From the NCBI GenBank assembly GCA_965198755.1, contig OZ240673.1, positions 2,108,001 to 2,172,000 of the forward strand: a stretch of 64,000 nucleotides of DNA, given 5' to 3'. The translations under genes and the position numbers were made by a program. The notes beneath the pieces are model-generated. The model saw only the letters and a list, made by a program, of their open reading frames with translations, had not been told where the DNA came from and did not search any database. Source of the stretch: BOG-908 sp963692875. GTDB lineage: Bacteria; Pseudomonadota; Alphaproteobacteria; Acetobacterales; Acetobacteraceae. Positions 35,553 to 44,203 of this stretch are shown here, piece by piece; within the stretch, counting starts at the first letter, position 1; every line of letters begins with the position of its first letter.

Positions 35553-36599
35553 ATGGACGCCCTGACCCCGATCCAGCACGTGCTCGCCCTCGGCTGGTGG
35601 CTGACGGTCTCCTTCTCGATCCTGCTCTACATCATCCTCGACGGTGCCGATCTCGGCGCCGGCATCTTCTCCCTCACGGTCACCGACGAGGACGAGCGCG
35701 GCGCCATCATGCAGGCGATGGCCGGAACCTGGGACGCGAACGAGACCTGGCTGATCATCGCCGGCGGCGTCCTGTTCGGCTCGTTTCCGTTCGCCTACGG
35801 CTCTGCGCTCAGCTACCTCATGGTTCCGCTTGCGCTGGTGCTGTGGGGCATCCTCACCCGCGCGGTCGCCCTCGAGTTCCGTCACCTCGCATCGCCGCGC
35901 ACGCGCCGCTTCACCGACTGGGCGTTCGGGCTGTCCAGCCTGACCGTGACGTTTTTCGGCGGCATGGCCGTGGGCGCCGTGCTGCAGGGCTTTCCGCTGA
36001 CCCACGTGCCGGACCAGGTGCCGGCCTATGTCGGCGGCGCGCTCCGCTTCGTCAGCCCGTTCAGCGTCTGGATCGGTGTCGCCGCGGTCGTCGCGGTCTG
36101 CCTCTCGGGCGGGCTGTTCGTGCGTGCGCGCTTCGAGGCCGACGAGCCGGTGCGCAAGCACGCCGCGGCCTGGACGAGCGTGGTGTTCTATTTGGCCGTC
36201 GCCGCAGTCCCGATCTCGACGCTGTGGATGGCGATCACCTTTCCCTGGGCGGGCCGCACCTGGTTCGGCCCGTATTTCTGGGCGTGGTGGCTGATCCCGG
36301 CCGCGGCTATCGCCTGCTCGTTCATGATGCGGCGGGCCTGGGTGCGCGACCGCGACGTCGCTGCCCTGCTTTGGCTAAACCTGACGATCGCGATCATGGC
36401 TGGCGGCCTGCTCGCGACGATCTACCCTTACATCATTCCGGACACCTGGACGGTCGACGCCGCCGCGAGCCGGGAGATCTCGCTGGGGACTTTCCTGTTC
36501 ACCGTCGCCGGCCTGTTTCCGGTCGTCATCATGTACAACTGGTATCAGATCTGGGTTTTTCGCGCGCGCGTGTCAAAGCTGGCACAGTATCATGCGTGA
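35553..36599 (+). CDS. cydB: bd-type quinol oxidase subunit II
   Basis: 348 residues with about eight to nine membrane helices. LYIILDGADLGAGIFSL and GTWDANETWLIIAGGVLFGS are the family signatures. It pairs with the subunit I gene just upstream. A palindromic repeat follows it before the rest of the operon, which could reduce read-through into cydDC. Confidence 0.93.
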   Translation: MDALTPIQHVLALGWWLTVSFSILLYIILDGADLGAGIFSLTVTDEDERGAIMQAMAGTWDANETWLIIAGGVLFGSFPFAYGSALSYLMVPLALVLWGILTRAVALEFRHLASPRTRRFTDWAFGLSSLTVTFFGGMAVGAVLQGFPLTHVPDQVPAYVGGALRFVSPFSVWIGVAAVVAVCLSGGLFVRARFEADEPVRKHAAAWTSVVFYLAVAAVPISTLWMAITFPWAGRTWFGPYFWAWWLIPAAAIACSFMMRRAWVRDRDVAALLWLNLTIAIMAGGLLATIYPYIIPDTWTVDAAASREISLGTFLFTVAGLFPVVIMYNWYQIWVFRARVSKLAQYHA

Positions 36600-36620
36600 T
36601 GCGCCGGTTTGCTTGCGCGC

Positions 36621-36760
36621 AGACAGCAAGCGCTTCTTTTTCGAGAAAAAGAAGCAAAAAGCTTTTATCACGGCTGTCGCGGACTCTCCCGCAGCGTGTA
36701 TCCAGGGAAACAAAAGTTTTTTGATTCTTTTTTTCAAAAAAGAACTGCTTTCTTTGTTTG
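36621..36760. repeat. Composite palindromic repeat, copy 14 (complete, inside operon)
   Basis: TCGAG-loop left arm and GGTTC/GATTC right arm. It lies between cydB and the small membrane protein, in the middle of what would otherwise be one cyd transcription unit. Confidence 0.85.
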
Positions 36761-36788
36761 GCCTTCGCCAATTTCTCACGCTGCTTAC

Positions 36789-37025
36789 ATGAAAAACCGA
36801 TGCACAGGCGCCGGCGACCAGCGTCGCGTGCTGCAGCTGCTGTGGAACCTGCGCGGTCTCGGCCTGTTCCTGATCGGCCCCGCAATCGGCGTCTGGGCCG
36901 CCGCGTCCATCTTCGGCATGCCGCGCGGGCTCCAGGGCTTGGCCGGACTCATGTTTCTCTTCTCGCTTGGGATCATGGGGCTGCTCGTCCGGGGCGAGTG
37001 GCGCCGGCTGTCCGGCGAGCGCTGA
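36789..37025 (+). CDS. Small two-helix membrane protein in the cyd operon
   Basis: 78 residues from ATG 36789. The upstream part of the open frame is repeat sequence and is excluded. Two membrane helices (LWNLRGLGLFLIGPAIGVWA and LQGLAGLMFLFSLGIMGLLV) with basic ends. It sits between cydB and cydD and is larger than the known oxidase subunit CydX (about 40 residues, one helix). It may be an accessory or assembly protein; the family is not recognised. Confidence 0.65.
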   Translation: MKNRCTGAGDQRRVLQLLWNLRGLGLFLIGPAIGVWAAASIFGMPRGLQGLAGLMFLFSLGIMGLLVRGEWRRLSGER

Positions 37026-37055
37026 GCGCCGGCCAGCCATAGCCCGCCAACTGCC

Positions 37056-38894
37056 ATGCCCACTCATTCCGCACCGCTGAAGCCCTCCGACCGCAAGAAG
37101 CTGGAAGGCTTCCTGCGCGGCCAGGCAAAGCTGGTCCGCGCGCCGATCGCCGGCGCTGTCGGTTGCGGCGCGGCCGGCGGCATGGCCCTGGTCGTCCAGG
37201 CCTGGCTGCTCGCACGCGTGGTCGATGCCGTGGTGATGCGCGGCGGAGGGCTGGACGTGGTCTGGCACTGGCTCTGGGCGCTGCTCGCCGTCTTCGTCCT
37301 GCGCGCCGCGGCCAACGCCATTGGCAACGCCGTGGCGTTCGAAGCCGGTGCGCGCGTGGTGCTCGCCGTGCGGGAGGCGCTGCACGCCCACATCCTCGCA
37401 CTCGGTCCGGCCTGGACCCGGCGGCAGCGCACCGGCGACGTCACCAACACCGTCGCCGACGCGGCCGAGAGCATCGGCAAATATTACACCGGCTACCTGC
37501 CCCAGCGCGTCCTGGTCGCCTTCATCCCGCTGGCGATCCTCGCCTTCATCGTGCCGACCGACTGGGTTTCGGCGGTCATCCTGGTCGTCTCGGCGCCGTT
37601 GATCCCGATCTTCATGGTGCTGATCGGCCGCGGCACCGAGGCGCTGAACCAGGCCCAGTGGCGCAAGCTGGCGCACCTCGCGGCCCACCTCTTCGATGCC
37701 ATCGAGGGGTTGACCACGCTCAAGCTGTTCAACGCCAGCCGCGCCGAAACCCGCCTCATCGCGCAAACCTCGGAGGCCTACCGAGTCAGCACGATGGAGG
37801 TCCTGCGGGTCGCCTTCCTCTCCTCGCTCGCCCTGGAGTTCCTGGCCACGGTCAGCATCGCCATGGTCGCGGTCTATGTCGGTTTCCGGCTGTATTACCG
37901 CGAACTGGCATTCCTGCCCGGCTTCGCCGTGCTGCTGCTCGCCCCGGAGTTCTACCGGCCGCTGCGCGCGATGGGGACGCAGTACCACGCGCGCATGGAG
38001 GCGGTCGGCGCCGTGGACGCCATCGTCGCGCTGCTGGAGGTGGCGGTCCCGCCCGCCTCCGAACGGCGTGGCCACCTGCCCAGCGGCGCGATCCGGCAGA
38101 TCCGCTTCGAGCAGGTCGGCTTTTCCTACGATGGGGCCTGGGCGCTCGAGGACCTCGATTTCACCCTGGAGCGCGGCCGTAAGGTGGCGCTGGCCGGGCC
38201 CTCGGGCGCGGGCAAGACCACGGTCAGCCAGCTGCTGCTCGGGTTTCTGGCACCCACGCAGGGCGTGATCACCGTCGACGGCCACGACCTTGCCAGCCTG
38301 CCCGAAGCAGCCTGGCGGGCACGTATCGCCTGGCTGCCGCAACGCCCCACCCTGTTCCACGGGACGGTGCTCGACAACATCCGCCTCGGCCGCCCGGACG
38401 CCGACCCGGCGCGCGTTCGCCGGGCGATCGAGCGGGCCGAGGCCGCCCGCCTGATCGATCGTCTGCCGCACGGCCTCGACACCGTGCTCGGCGACCGCGG
38501 CCAGGGCCTCTCGGGTGGGCAGGTCCAGCGGATCGCGCTCGCCCGCGTGTTCCTCGCCGATGCTGACCTCGTGGTGCTCGACGAGCCGGGCGCCGCGCTG
38601 GACGGCGAGACCGCTGCCCTGATTGCACGGTCGATCGCCTCGCTGTCCGCGCGCTGCGCCATGCTGGTCATCGCGCACCGGCCCGAGACGGTCCACGACG
38701 CAGACGAGATCATCGTCCTGCAGCGCGGCAGGATCGTCGAACGCGGCCGCCACCGCGAGCTCCTCGCCGGCCGCGCGACTTACGCCAGCGTCATGGGCGC
38801 CTCGGACGCTGGCGTCCCGAGCGTCTCGGGCGCCGGCATCCTGGGCGTCTCGGACGCCGGCGTTCTGGACGTCTCTGCCGGAGCAGACGGATGA
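37056..38894 (+). CDS. cydD: CydD, half of the CydDC ABC exporter
   Basis: 612 residues. An N-terminal ABC transporter type-1 membrane domain (about 30-320) is followed by an ATPase domain with Walker A GPSGAGKT, signature LSGGQVQRIALARVFL and the following VVLDEPGAAL. CydDC exports cysteine/glutathione and is needed for bd oxidase assembly. It overlaps cydC by four bases (ATGA). Its C-terminus carries an 8-residue motif repeated three times (SDAGVPSV, SGAGILGV, SDAGVLDV), which is not part of the normal family. Confidence 0.92.
   Translation: MPTHSAPLKPSDRKKLEGFLRGQAKLVRAPIAGAVGCGAAGGMALVVQAWLLARVVDAVVMRGGGLDVVWHWLWALLAVFVLRAAANAIGNAVAFEAGARVVLAVREALHAHILALGPAWTRRQRTGDVTNTVADAAESIGKYYTGYLPQRVLVAFIPLAILAFIVPTDWVSAVILVVSAPLIPIFMVLIGRGTEALNQAQWRKLAHLAAHLFDAIEGLTTLKLFNASRAETRLIAQTSEAYRVSTMEVLRVAFLSSLALEFLATVSIAMVAVYVGFRLYYRELAFLPGFAVLLLAPEFYRPLRAMGTQYHARMEAVGAVDAIVALLEVAVPPASERRGHLPSGAIRQIRFEQVGFSYDGAWALEDLDFTLERGRKVALAGPSGAGKTTVSQLLLGFLAPTQGVITVDGHDLASLPEAAWRARIAWLPQRPTLFHGTVLDNIRLGRPDADPARVRRAIERAEAARLIDRLPHGLDTVLGDRGQGLSGGQVQRIALARVFLADADLVVLDEPGAALDGETAALIARSIASLSARCAMLVIAHRPETVHDADEIIVLQRGRIVERGRHRELLAGRATYASVMGASDAGVPSVSGAGILGVSDAGVLDVSAGADG
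38802..38873. repeat. Three 24-bp tandem repeats at the end of cydD
   Basis: Units begin TCGG(A/G)CGC and end (A/G)CGTC at 38802, 38826 and 38850. They stay in frame and encode an 8-residue repeat in the CydD tail. Likely slippage-prone. Confidence 0.85.
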
Positions 38895-40657
38895 GGAATT
38901 TCCTCCGCCTGCTTTCGCTCTGCCGCTCCTGTGCGCGCTGGATGGCGGCAGGGATCGCGCTCAACGTCCTCGTGGTGCTCAGCAACGTCGGGCTGCTGGC
39001 GCTGTCCGGCTGGTTCATCGCGTCGATGGCGCTGGCGGGTACCGGCGCCATCCGCATCGAATATTTCGCCCCGGCCGCCGCCATCCGCGGGCTCGCCGTG
39101 CTGCGCACCACCGGCCGCTACCTCGAGCGCCTGGTAACCCACGAGGCGACGTTCCGGCTGCTGGCCGAACTGCGCGTCTGGTTCTACGGGCGTCTCGAGC
39201 CGCTGGCACCGGCGCGGCTGCAACTACATCGCGGCGGCGACCTGCTCAGCCGGATCCGGTCCGACATCGACAGCCTCGACACGCTGTACCTGCGCGTCGT
39301 TGCACCCGGCGCCGCAGCTTCGGTCTGCGTGGTGGTCCTTGTCGGCTTCCTGGCTTTCTACAGCGTGTCCACCGCCTGCCTGCTGGCGGCCAGCCTGGTC
39401 GCGTCCGGCGCCGTGCTGCCGCTGGCCGCGTGGCACCTCGGCCGCCGGCCGGGGCGGCGCGCCGTAGAGACGCGGGCCGAGTTACGCGTCGTGGTGTCCG
39501 AGACGGTCCAGGGTCTGGGCGAGTTGCTGCTCGCGCAGGCAGCCCGACGGCAGGGCGAAGCAGTCAGTCGACTGGGCCGCGCCCTGGCCGGCCAGCAGCG
39601 CCGCCAGGTCCGGCTCGGCTGCCTGGCCTCGGCCCTGTCCGAACTCGCCGCGCAGCTCACCCTGTGGGGCGCGCTCGTGGTGATGATCCCGCTGGTCCGA
39701 GCGGGCAGCCTGCCCGGTCCGGACCTCGCGATGGCCGCACTGTACGTGCTCGCGAGCTTCGAAGTGGTCGCACCGCTGCCGGGCGCCTTCATCGCCCTCG
39801 GCGAGACGCTGGCCGCGGCGCATCGGATCTTCGCCCTCGTCGATGCCGCCCCGGCCGTGAACCCGCCGGTGGTGGAGGCGCCGCGCCCGCAACGCTTCGA
39901 CATCTGCATCCGCGACTTGCGCATGCGCTACGCCGACGACGCGCCCTGGGCGCTGGATGGTCTCGACCTCGACGTCGCCCAAGGCGAGGCCGTTGGCATC
40001 GTCGGCGCGAGCGGGTCCGGCAAGACCAGCCTGCTCAACGTGCTGCTGCGCTTCTGGGAGTTTGAAGGCGAGGTCACCATCGGCGGCGTGAAGCTTCGCG
40101 ACCTGAGCGGCGAGACTGCGCGCGGCCTGTTCAGCGTCGTCTCGCAACAAACGCATCTGTTCAACGCGAGCGTGCGCGACAACCTCAAGCTGGCCCGCCC
40201 CGACGCGTCCGACGCCGAGTTGATGGATGCGCTGCAGGCGGCGCATCTTTCAGACGATGTCGGCGCCCTGCCCGATGGCCTCGGCACGCTGGCCGGCGAG
40301 AACGGTGCCAGGTTCTCCGGCGGCCAGGCGCGCCGCCTGTCGATCGCGCGCGCTCTGCTGAAAGACGCGCCGATCCTCCTCCTCGACGAGCCGACAGAGG
40401 GCCTCGACGCCGCGTCCGAAGGCGCCGTGCTGGACGCGCTTGCCCGCCTCATGAAGGGCAGGACGACGTTGCTGATCACGCATCGTCCGCAGGCGTTGCG
40501 AGTCGTCGGCAAGGTCGTCTCGCTGCGATGCGGCCGGATCCGGGAGCATGCCGAGGCCAGCTGCACCGGCAACCAAACGTCCCAGGTTTTGACGGGTGAC
40601 ACGCGAAGCAAGCGGTTCTTTTTTAAAAAAAAGAACCAAAAAACTTTTGTTCCCTAG
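38891..40657 (+). CDS. cydC: CydC, half of the CydDC ABC exporter
   Basis: 588 residues, type-1 ABC exporter half. Walker A GASGSGKT, signature FSGGQARRLSIARALL, and ILLLDEPTEGLD are visible. It works with CydD. The stop codon lies inside the left arm of a palindromic repeat, so the last residues (SKRFFFKKKNQKTFVP) are encoded by the repeat. The native protein probably ended earlier, near the CTGNQTSQ stretch. This basic tail is odd and may be tolerated because the C-terminus is not structured. Confidence 0.9.
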   Translation: MRNFLRLLSLCRSCARWMAAGIALNVLVVLSNVGLLALSGWFIASMALAGTGAIRIEYFAPAAAIRGLAVLRTTGRYLERLVTHEATFRLLAELRVWFYGRLEPLAPARLQLHRGGDLLSRIRSDIDSLDTLYLRVVAPGAAASVCVVVLVGFLAFYSVSTACLLAASLVASGAVLPLAAWHLGRRPGRRAVETRAELRVVVSETVQGLGELLLAQAARRQGEAVSRLGRALAGQQRRQVRLGCLASALSELAAQLTLWGALVVMIPLVRAGSLPGPDLAMAALYVLASFEVVAPLPGAFIALGETLAAAHRIFALVDAAPAVNPPVVEAPRPQRFDICIRDLRMRYADDAPWALDGLDLDVAQGEAVGIVGASGSGKTSLLNVLLRFWEFEGEVTIGGVKLRDLSGETARGLFSVVSQQTHLFNASVRDNLKLARPDASDAELMDALQAAHLSDDVGALPDGLGTLAGENGARFSGGQARRLSIARALLKDAPILLLDEPTEGLDAASEGAVLDALARLMKGRTTLLITHRPQALRVVGKVVSLRCGRIREHAEASCTGNQTSQVLTGDTRSKRFFFKKKNQKTFVP

Positions 40658-40703
40658 AGCGCGTGTTGCAGAAACCTTCGCGACAGCCGGACCAAAAGTT
40701 TGC
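40604..40703. repeat. Palindromic repeat copy 15 (truncated right arm)
   Basis: Intact GGTTC left arm with an all-A/T loop, then GCAGAAACCTTCGCGACAGC, then the homology ends after ACCAAAAGTTTGCCGG. It overlaps the end of cydC. Confidence 0.8.
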
Positions 40704-40734
40704 CGGCGTCAGATATTGTAGAAGGATGGGTGGG

Positions 40735-41406
40735 ATGACGCGGCAGCAGCTGGTGCAAGCCGGCAAGACATCGTTGGCGGGTTTGTGCTGGCCACCAGTC
40801 CTTGCATGTATGGCGCTGAGCCTGGCCATCGTCGCGCCTTTCTGCACCGCTTTTGCGGGCGAGCCGGCTACGGAGACCATCGTCCTGATACGTCACGGCG
40901 AGAAGCCAGCATCGGGGCTCGGACAGCTGAGCTGCCGAGGCCTAAACCGTGCCTTGGCGCTGCCCGGCGTGCTGCGACGCGTCTTTGGCCGTCCTGACGC
41001 GATGTTCGCGCCCGACCCCGCGGTCCGGAAGTGGGATGACGGCGAGGCTTACGATTATGTCAGGCCGCTGGCCACGATCGAGCCCGCTGCCATCGCTTTC
41101 GGCCTGCCTGTCGACGCGAGCTTCGGCCTCATGGACGTCGCTGGGCTGTCACACGCGCTCGATGCACCTCAGCTGAGGAGCGCCTTGGTCGTCGTGGCAT
41201 GGGAGCACACCGAACTCGTGGCAATCGCGCGGCGGTTGCTGGCGGAGCATGGCGGGCGACAGACCGACGTGCCCGACTGGAACAGGCAGGATTTCGATGG
41301 GATGTACGTGGTCCGTATAACGCGTGGAGGTGAACAGACGTCATCGCTGTTCGAGCGGCGCAACGAGGGATTGGATAAGCTCTCGCCGACCTGCCCAGGC
41401 ATCTGA
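40735..41406 (+). CDS. Exported histidine-phosphatase-family protein
   Basis: 223 residues from ATG 40735, with GAAGG ten bases upstream; ATG 40726 is the alternative. A signal peptide or anchor (LACMALSLAIVAPFCTAFAG) precedes the phosphatase domain, which starts IVLIRHGEKPASG, the R-H-G-E motif of the branch. The second His region appears as VVVAWEHTELVAIARRLL. The substrate is unknown. It lies after the cydDC repeat and may be a separate unit. Confidence 0.82.
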   Translation: MTRQQLVQAGKTSLAGLCWPPVLACMALSLAIVAPFCTAFAGEPATETIVLIRHGEKPASGLGQLSCRGLNRALALPGVLRRVFGRPDAMFAPDPAVRKWDDGEAYDYVRPLATIEPAAIAFGLPVDASFGLMDVAGLSHALDAPQLRSALVVVAWEHTELVAIARRLLAEHGGRQTDVPDWNRQDFDGMYVVRITRGGEQTSSLFERRNEGLDKLSPTCPGI

Positions 41407-41473
41407 CCGCCGTCAGCAACAATCCATGCGAGCCCGCACGCCGCTAATACCAACCGACCTGGATGCTGACTCA

Positions 41474-41617
41474 CAGAAAGCAAGCAGTTCTTTTTTGAAA
41501 AAAGGGACCAAAAAACTTTTGACTCCGCTGTCGCGCGCTCTCCGGACAGGTCCGCGACAGCGGAGTCAAAAGTTTTTTGCTTCTTTTTTTCAAAAAAGAA
41601 GGCCTTGCTTGCTTTGG
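41474..41617. repeat. Composite palindromic repeat, copy 16 (complete)
   Basis: Left stem of mixed GTTC/GGGAC type, perfect inner inverted repeat GACTCCGCTGTCGCG...CGCGACAGCGGAGTC, right arm GGCCTTC type. The right flank (GCGGTCAACCTTTAAGCCG at 41624) is the inverse of the outer left flank of the copies at 55394 and 63345. Confidence 0.9.
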
Positions 41618-41710
41618 AGCGGTCAACCTTTAAGCCGACTGGCATTATATCAATCGCCTTATGCCAACTGGCGTGAATGCTGAGATCAACCGTCTTCAGT
41701 TTTGACCGGT

Positions 41711-41853
41711 GACAAGCAAAGCAATCGGTTCTTTTTTGAAAAAAGAACCAACAAGTTTTTGTTCCCTTGGGCGCGCTTTGCAGAAACCTCCGCGACAGCC
41801 GGACCAAAAGTCTTTTGCTTCTTTTCTTCAGAAAAGAAGGCCTTGCCTTCCTG
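41711..41853. repeat. Composite palindromic repeat, copy 17 (complete)
   Basis: GGTTC left arm, CAGAAACCTCCGCGACAGC centre, CTGAAG-loop right arm. Left outer flank is TTGACCGGTGACAAGC. Confidence 0.88.
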
Positions 41854-41886
41854 CCGGACTTCGAAGGGTCAAAATGGTCTGACTCA

Positions 41887-42024
41887 TAAAAAGCAAGCAG
41901 TCCTTTGTTGAAAAGGACCAAAAAACTTTTGACTCCGCTATCGCGTGTTTTCCGGACAGGCCCGCGACAGCGGAGTCAAAAGTTTTTTACTGCTTTTTTA
42001 AAAAAAAGTAGGCCTTGCTTTCTT
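41887..42024. repeat. Composite palindromic repeat, copy 18 (complete)
   Basis: Shortened left hairpin with GTCC/GGAC stem; inner inverted repeat nearly perfect (one change, TATCGCG); right arm with a TACTGC/GTAGGCC end. It abuts the stop of the ABC-F gene. Confidence 0.88.
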
Positions 42025-42034
42025 AAGTTCTGAC

Positions 42035-43684
42035 TCAGCGCGATCGAGCAGCGTCAGTCTTGCCTCTCTTCACTCGCTTCTCCTTGGCCACCGCCTGCGA
42101 TGGCGCCGCGGTGCCGCCGCGAGCGCGCTCGATGACGAAGCGGGCGTAGTCGTCCATGTCGCCGTCAAACGGCATCACGCTGTTGTCCGCCGCCAGCCAC
42201 AGCCGGTCGGCCACCAGCTCCATCAGGGACCGGTCGTGGGTGATCAGGATCACCGCGCCCTCGTAATCGTTGAGCGCGTCGAGCAAGGCGCGGCGGCTGT
42301 CGATGTCCAGGTGGTTGGTGGGTTCGTCCAGGATCAGCAAATGGGGTGCAGCCATCGCCACCAGGTTGAGCAGCAACCGGGCGCGCTCGCCGCCGGACAG
42401 CGCGTCGACCGTGGTGTTCTGCTTGTCGAAGCCGATGCCGAACGTCGCCAGGCGCGAGCGGTGCGACTGGTCGCTGTCTTGCGGCCGCCTCTCGCGCATG
42501 ATGTCGAGCGGCGTGTGCGCCGGGTTCATCGCCTCGATCTGGTGCTGGTGGAACCAGCCCACCTCCATGCGCGACGACCGGGTGACGTGCCCGGATCGCG
42601 CCATCAGCGCGCCGGCCGCCATCTTGGCGAAGGTGGATTTGCCGGCGCCGTTCACCCCAAGCAGCCCGATGCGGTCGTCGAGGTCGAGCCGGAGGTCGAG
42701 CCCGCGCAGCACCGCCGGGTCGTCGCCGTAAGCGACCTCCACGCCTTCCAGCCGCATCAGCGGCGGCGGCAGCGGCCTGGCCGGCGAGGGCAGCAGGAAC
42801 GGCGCCACCCGATCCTCGATCGTGGTGGCAACCGGTTCCATCTTGGCCAGCCGCTTCATCCGGCTCTGCGCCTGCGCCGCCTTGGAGGCCTTTGCCTTGA
42901 AGCGGTCCACGAAGGATTGCAGGTGCGCCCGTTCGGCATCCTGCTTGGCACGGGCGGCCGATTGCAGGCGCAGCTTCTCGGCGCGCTGCTTCTCGAAGCT
43001 GTCGTACCCACCGGTGTAGAGATCGAGTTTGCGGTCGGAGACGTGCAGGATGAAATCGACGGAGTTGTTGAGCAACTCCCGGTCATGCGAGATGATCAGC
43101 GCCGAATGCGGATAGCGCGCCAGCCGTGCTTCCAGCCACAGCGCCCCTTCCAGGTCGAGGTAGTTGGTCGGCTCGTCTAGCAGCAGCAGGTCGGGTGCTG
43201 CGAACAACGCCGCGGCCAGCGCCACGCGCATGCGCCAGCCGCCGGAGAACTCGCTCATCGGCCGGGCGAGATCTTCGGTGGAAAAGCCCAGCCCGTGCAG
43301 GATTTCCGCCGCCCGCGCCGGCGCGGTTTCGGCGTCGATGTCCATCAGCCGGCTCCAGATGTCGCCCATCGCCTCCGGCTCGGCGGTCTCCAGCGATGCC
43401 ATCAGCTGGGCGCGTTCCGCGTCGGCGGCCAAGATGGTGTCGAGCAGGCTGTCCGGGGTCGCCGGGTGTTCCTGGTCGACAGCGCCCAGGCGCGCGGATC
43501 TTGGGATGGAGATCTCGCCGCTATCGGGCGTCAACTCGCCCTTGATCAGTTTGAACAGGGTGGATTTGCCGACGCCGTTGCGCCCGACCAGCCCGACCTT
43601 GGACGGATTGGGCAGGGACGCGCACGCGCGCTCGAAGAAGCGGCGCCCCCAGGCGTTGAGGGTGAGGTTGTCGATCTGCAGCAT
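42035..43684 (-). CDS. ABC-F ATPase (translation-associated, YheS/Uup-like)
   Basis: 549 residues, two ABC ATPase domains and no membrane part. First domain: GLVGRNGVGKSTL, MSEFSGGWRMRVALAAALF, LLLLDEPTNYLDLE. Second: LLGVNGAGKSTFAKMAAGAL, DALSGGERARLLLNLV, LLILDEPTNHLDIDS. A helical linker lies between them (about 235-300). ABC-F proteins act on ribosomes. Whether this one is YheS-like or Uup-like cannot be settled by eye. The basic tail (AKEKRVKRGKTDAARSR) is common in the family. Confidence 0.93.
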   Translation of the reverse strand: MLQIDNLTLNAWGRRFFERACASLPNPSKVGLVGRNGVGKSTLFKLIKGELTPDSGEISIPRSARLGAVDQEHPATPDSLLDTILAADAERAQLMASLETAEPEAMGDIWSRLMDIDAETAPARAAEILHGLGFSTEDLARPMSEFSGGWRMRVALAAALFAAPDLLLLDEPTNYLDLEGALWLEARLARYPHSALIISHDRELLNNSVDFILHVSDRKLDLYTGGYDSFEKQRAEKLRLQSAARAKQDAERAHLQSFVDRFKAKASKAAQAQSRMKRLAKMEPVATTIEDRVAPFLLPSPARPLPPPLMRLEGVEVAYGDDPAVLRGLDLRLDLDDRIGLLGVNGAGKSTFAKMAAGALMARSGHVTRSSRMEVGWFHQHQIEAMNPAHTPLDIMRERRPQDSDQSHRSRLATFGIGFDKQNTTVDALSGGERARLLLNLVAMAAPHLLILDEPTNHLDIDSRRALLDALNDYEGAVILITHDRSLMELVADRLWLAADNSVMPFDGDMDDYARFVIERARGGTAAPSQAVAKEKRVKRGKTDAARSR

Positions 43685-43942
43685 CGGCGCGTTCTAGGGC
43701 AGGCAGCGCGCCGAGGGAACGCCGGCTGTCGATCGGCACGCGAAAGGGATGCCCCCTTTTGAGTTGCTGCCGACTTGATGGACACCGCATTGAGGTTGTC
43801 TATCGGTTTGGAGGTTCAGGACAACGCGCTGATTTTCAGCCGTCAGTTCGCGGCCGAAGCGATGACCGGTAACACCAGGAGGGTCTGGCGATATCGGCCC
43901 GAGACATCCGAGTAATTCCAGATGGCGCTGATGCTGACTCGT
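43685..43942. other. Gene-free flank upstream of the ABC-F gene
   Basis: No gene visible; it probably holds the ABC-F promoter. The remainder up to the dGTPase gene is repeat sequence. Confidence 0.5.
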
Positions 43943-44068
43943 AGAAAGCAAGCAGTCCTTTTTTGAAAAAAAGGACCAAAAAACTTTTGACTCCGCTGTC
44001 GCGCGCTCTCCGGATAGGTCCGCGACAGCGTTTTTTGGTCCTTTTTTCAAAAAAGGACTGCTTGCTTT
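43943..44068. repeat. Palindromic repeat copy 19 (internal deletion)
   Basis: Left and right GGTCC-type hairpins are intact, but the right half jumps from CGCGACAGCG directly to TTTTTTGG. The expected GAGTCAAAAG is missing. Confidence 0.85.
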
Positions 44069-44084
44069 GTGTGAGTCGCAGGAA

Positions 44085-44122
44085 CGGTTCTTTTCTAAAT
44101 AGAACCGCTTGGCTTGCTTGCC
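44085..44122. repeat. Palindromic repeat fragment (copy 20)
   Basis: A lone short hairpin GGTTCTTTTCTAAATAGAACC followed by GCTTGGCTTGC, apparently an arm of a further decayed copy. Confidence 0.55.
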
Positions 44123-44203
44123 GGTGTCGACGGCCTCCGGGACGTCCTGGTGGCAAGCTCAGCATCAGGATCGGTTGGGTGCTAAAGCGCGAGCGGCGTC
44201 CTG

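Larger units (their letters stand above)
41407..42034. other. Gene-free stretch with three repeat copies
   Basis: About 630 bp between the phosphatase gene and the end of the minus-strand ABC-F gene. It is filled by three near-complete palindromic repeats and their outer flanks. No gene seen. Confidence 0.75.

Noticed and set aside
40735..41406. Phosphoglycerate mutase (glycolytic) assignment
   Set aside because: The protein shares the R-H-G-E motif but has an export signal and lacks the length and other conserved parts of the glycolytic enzyme.
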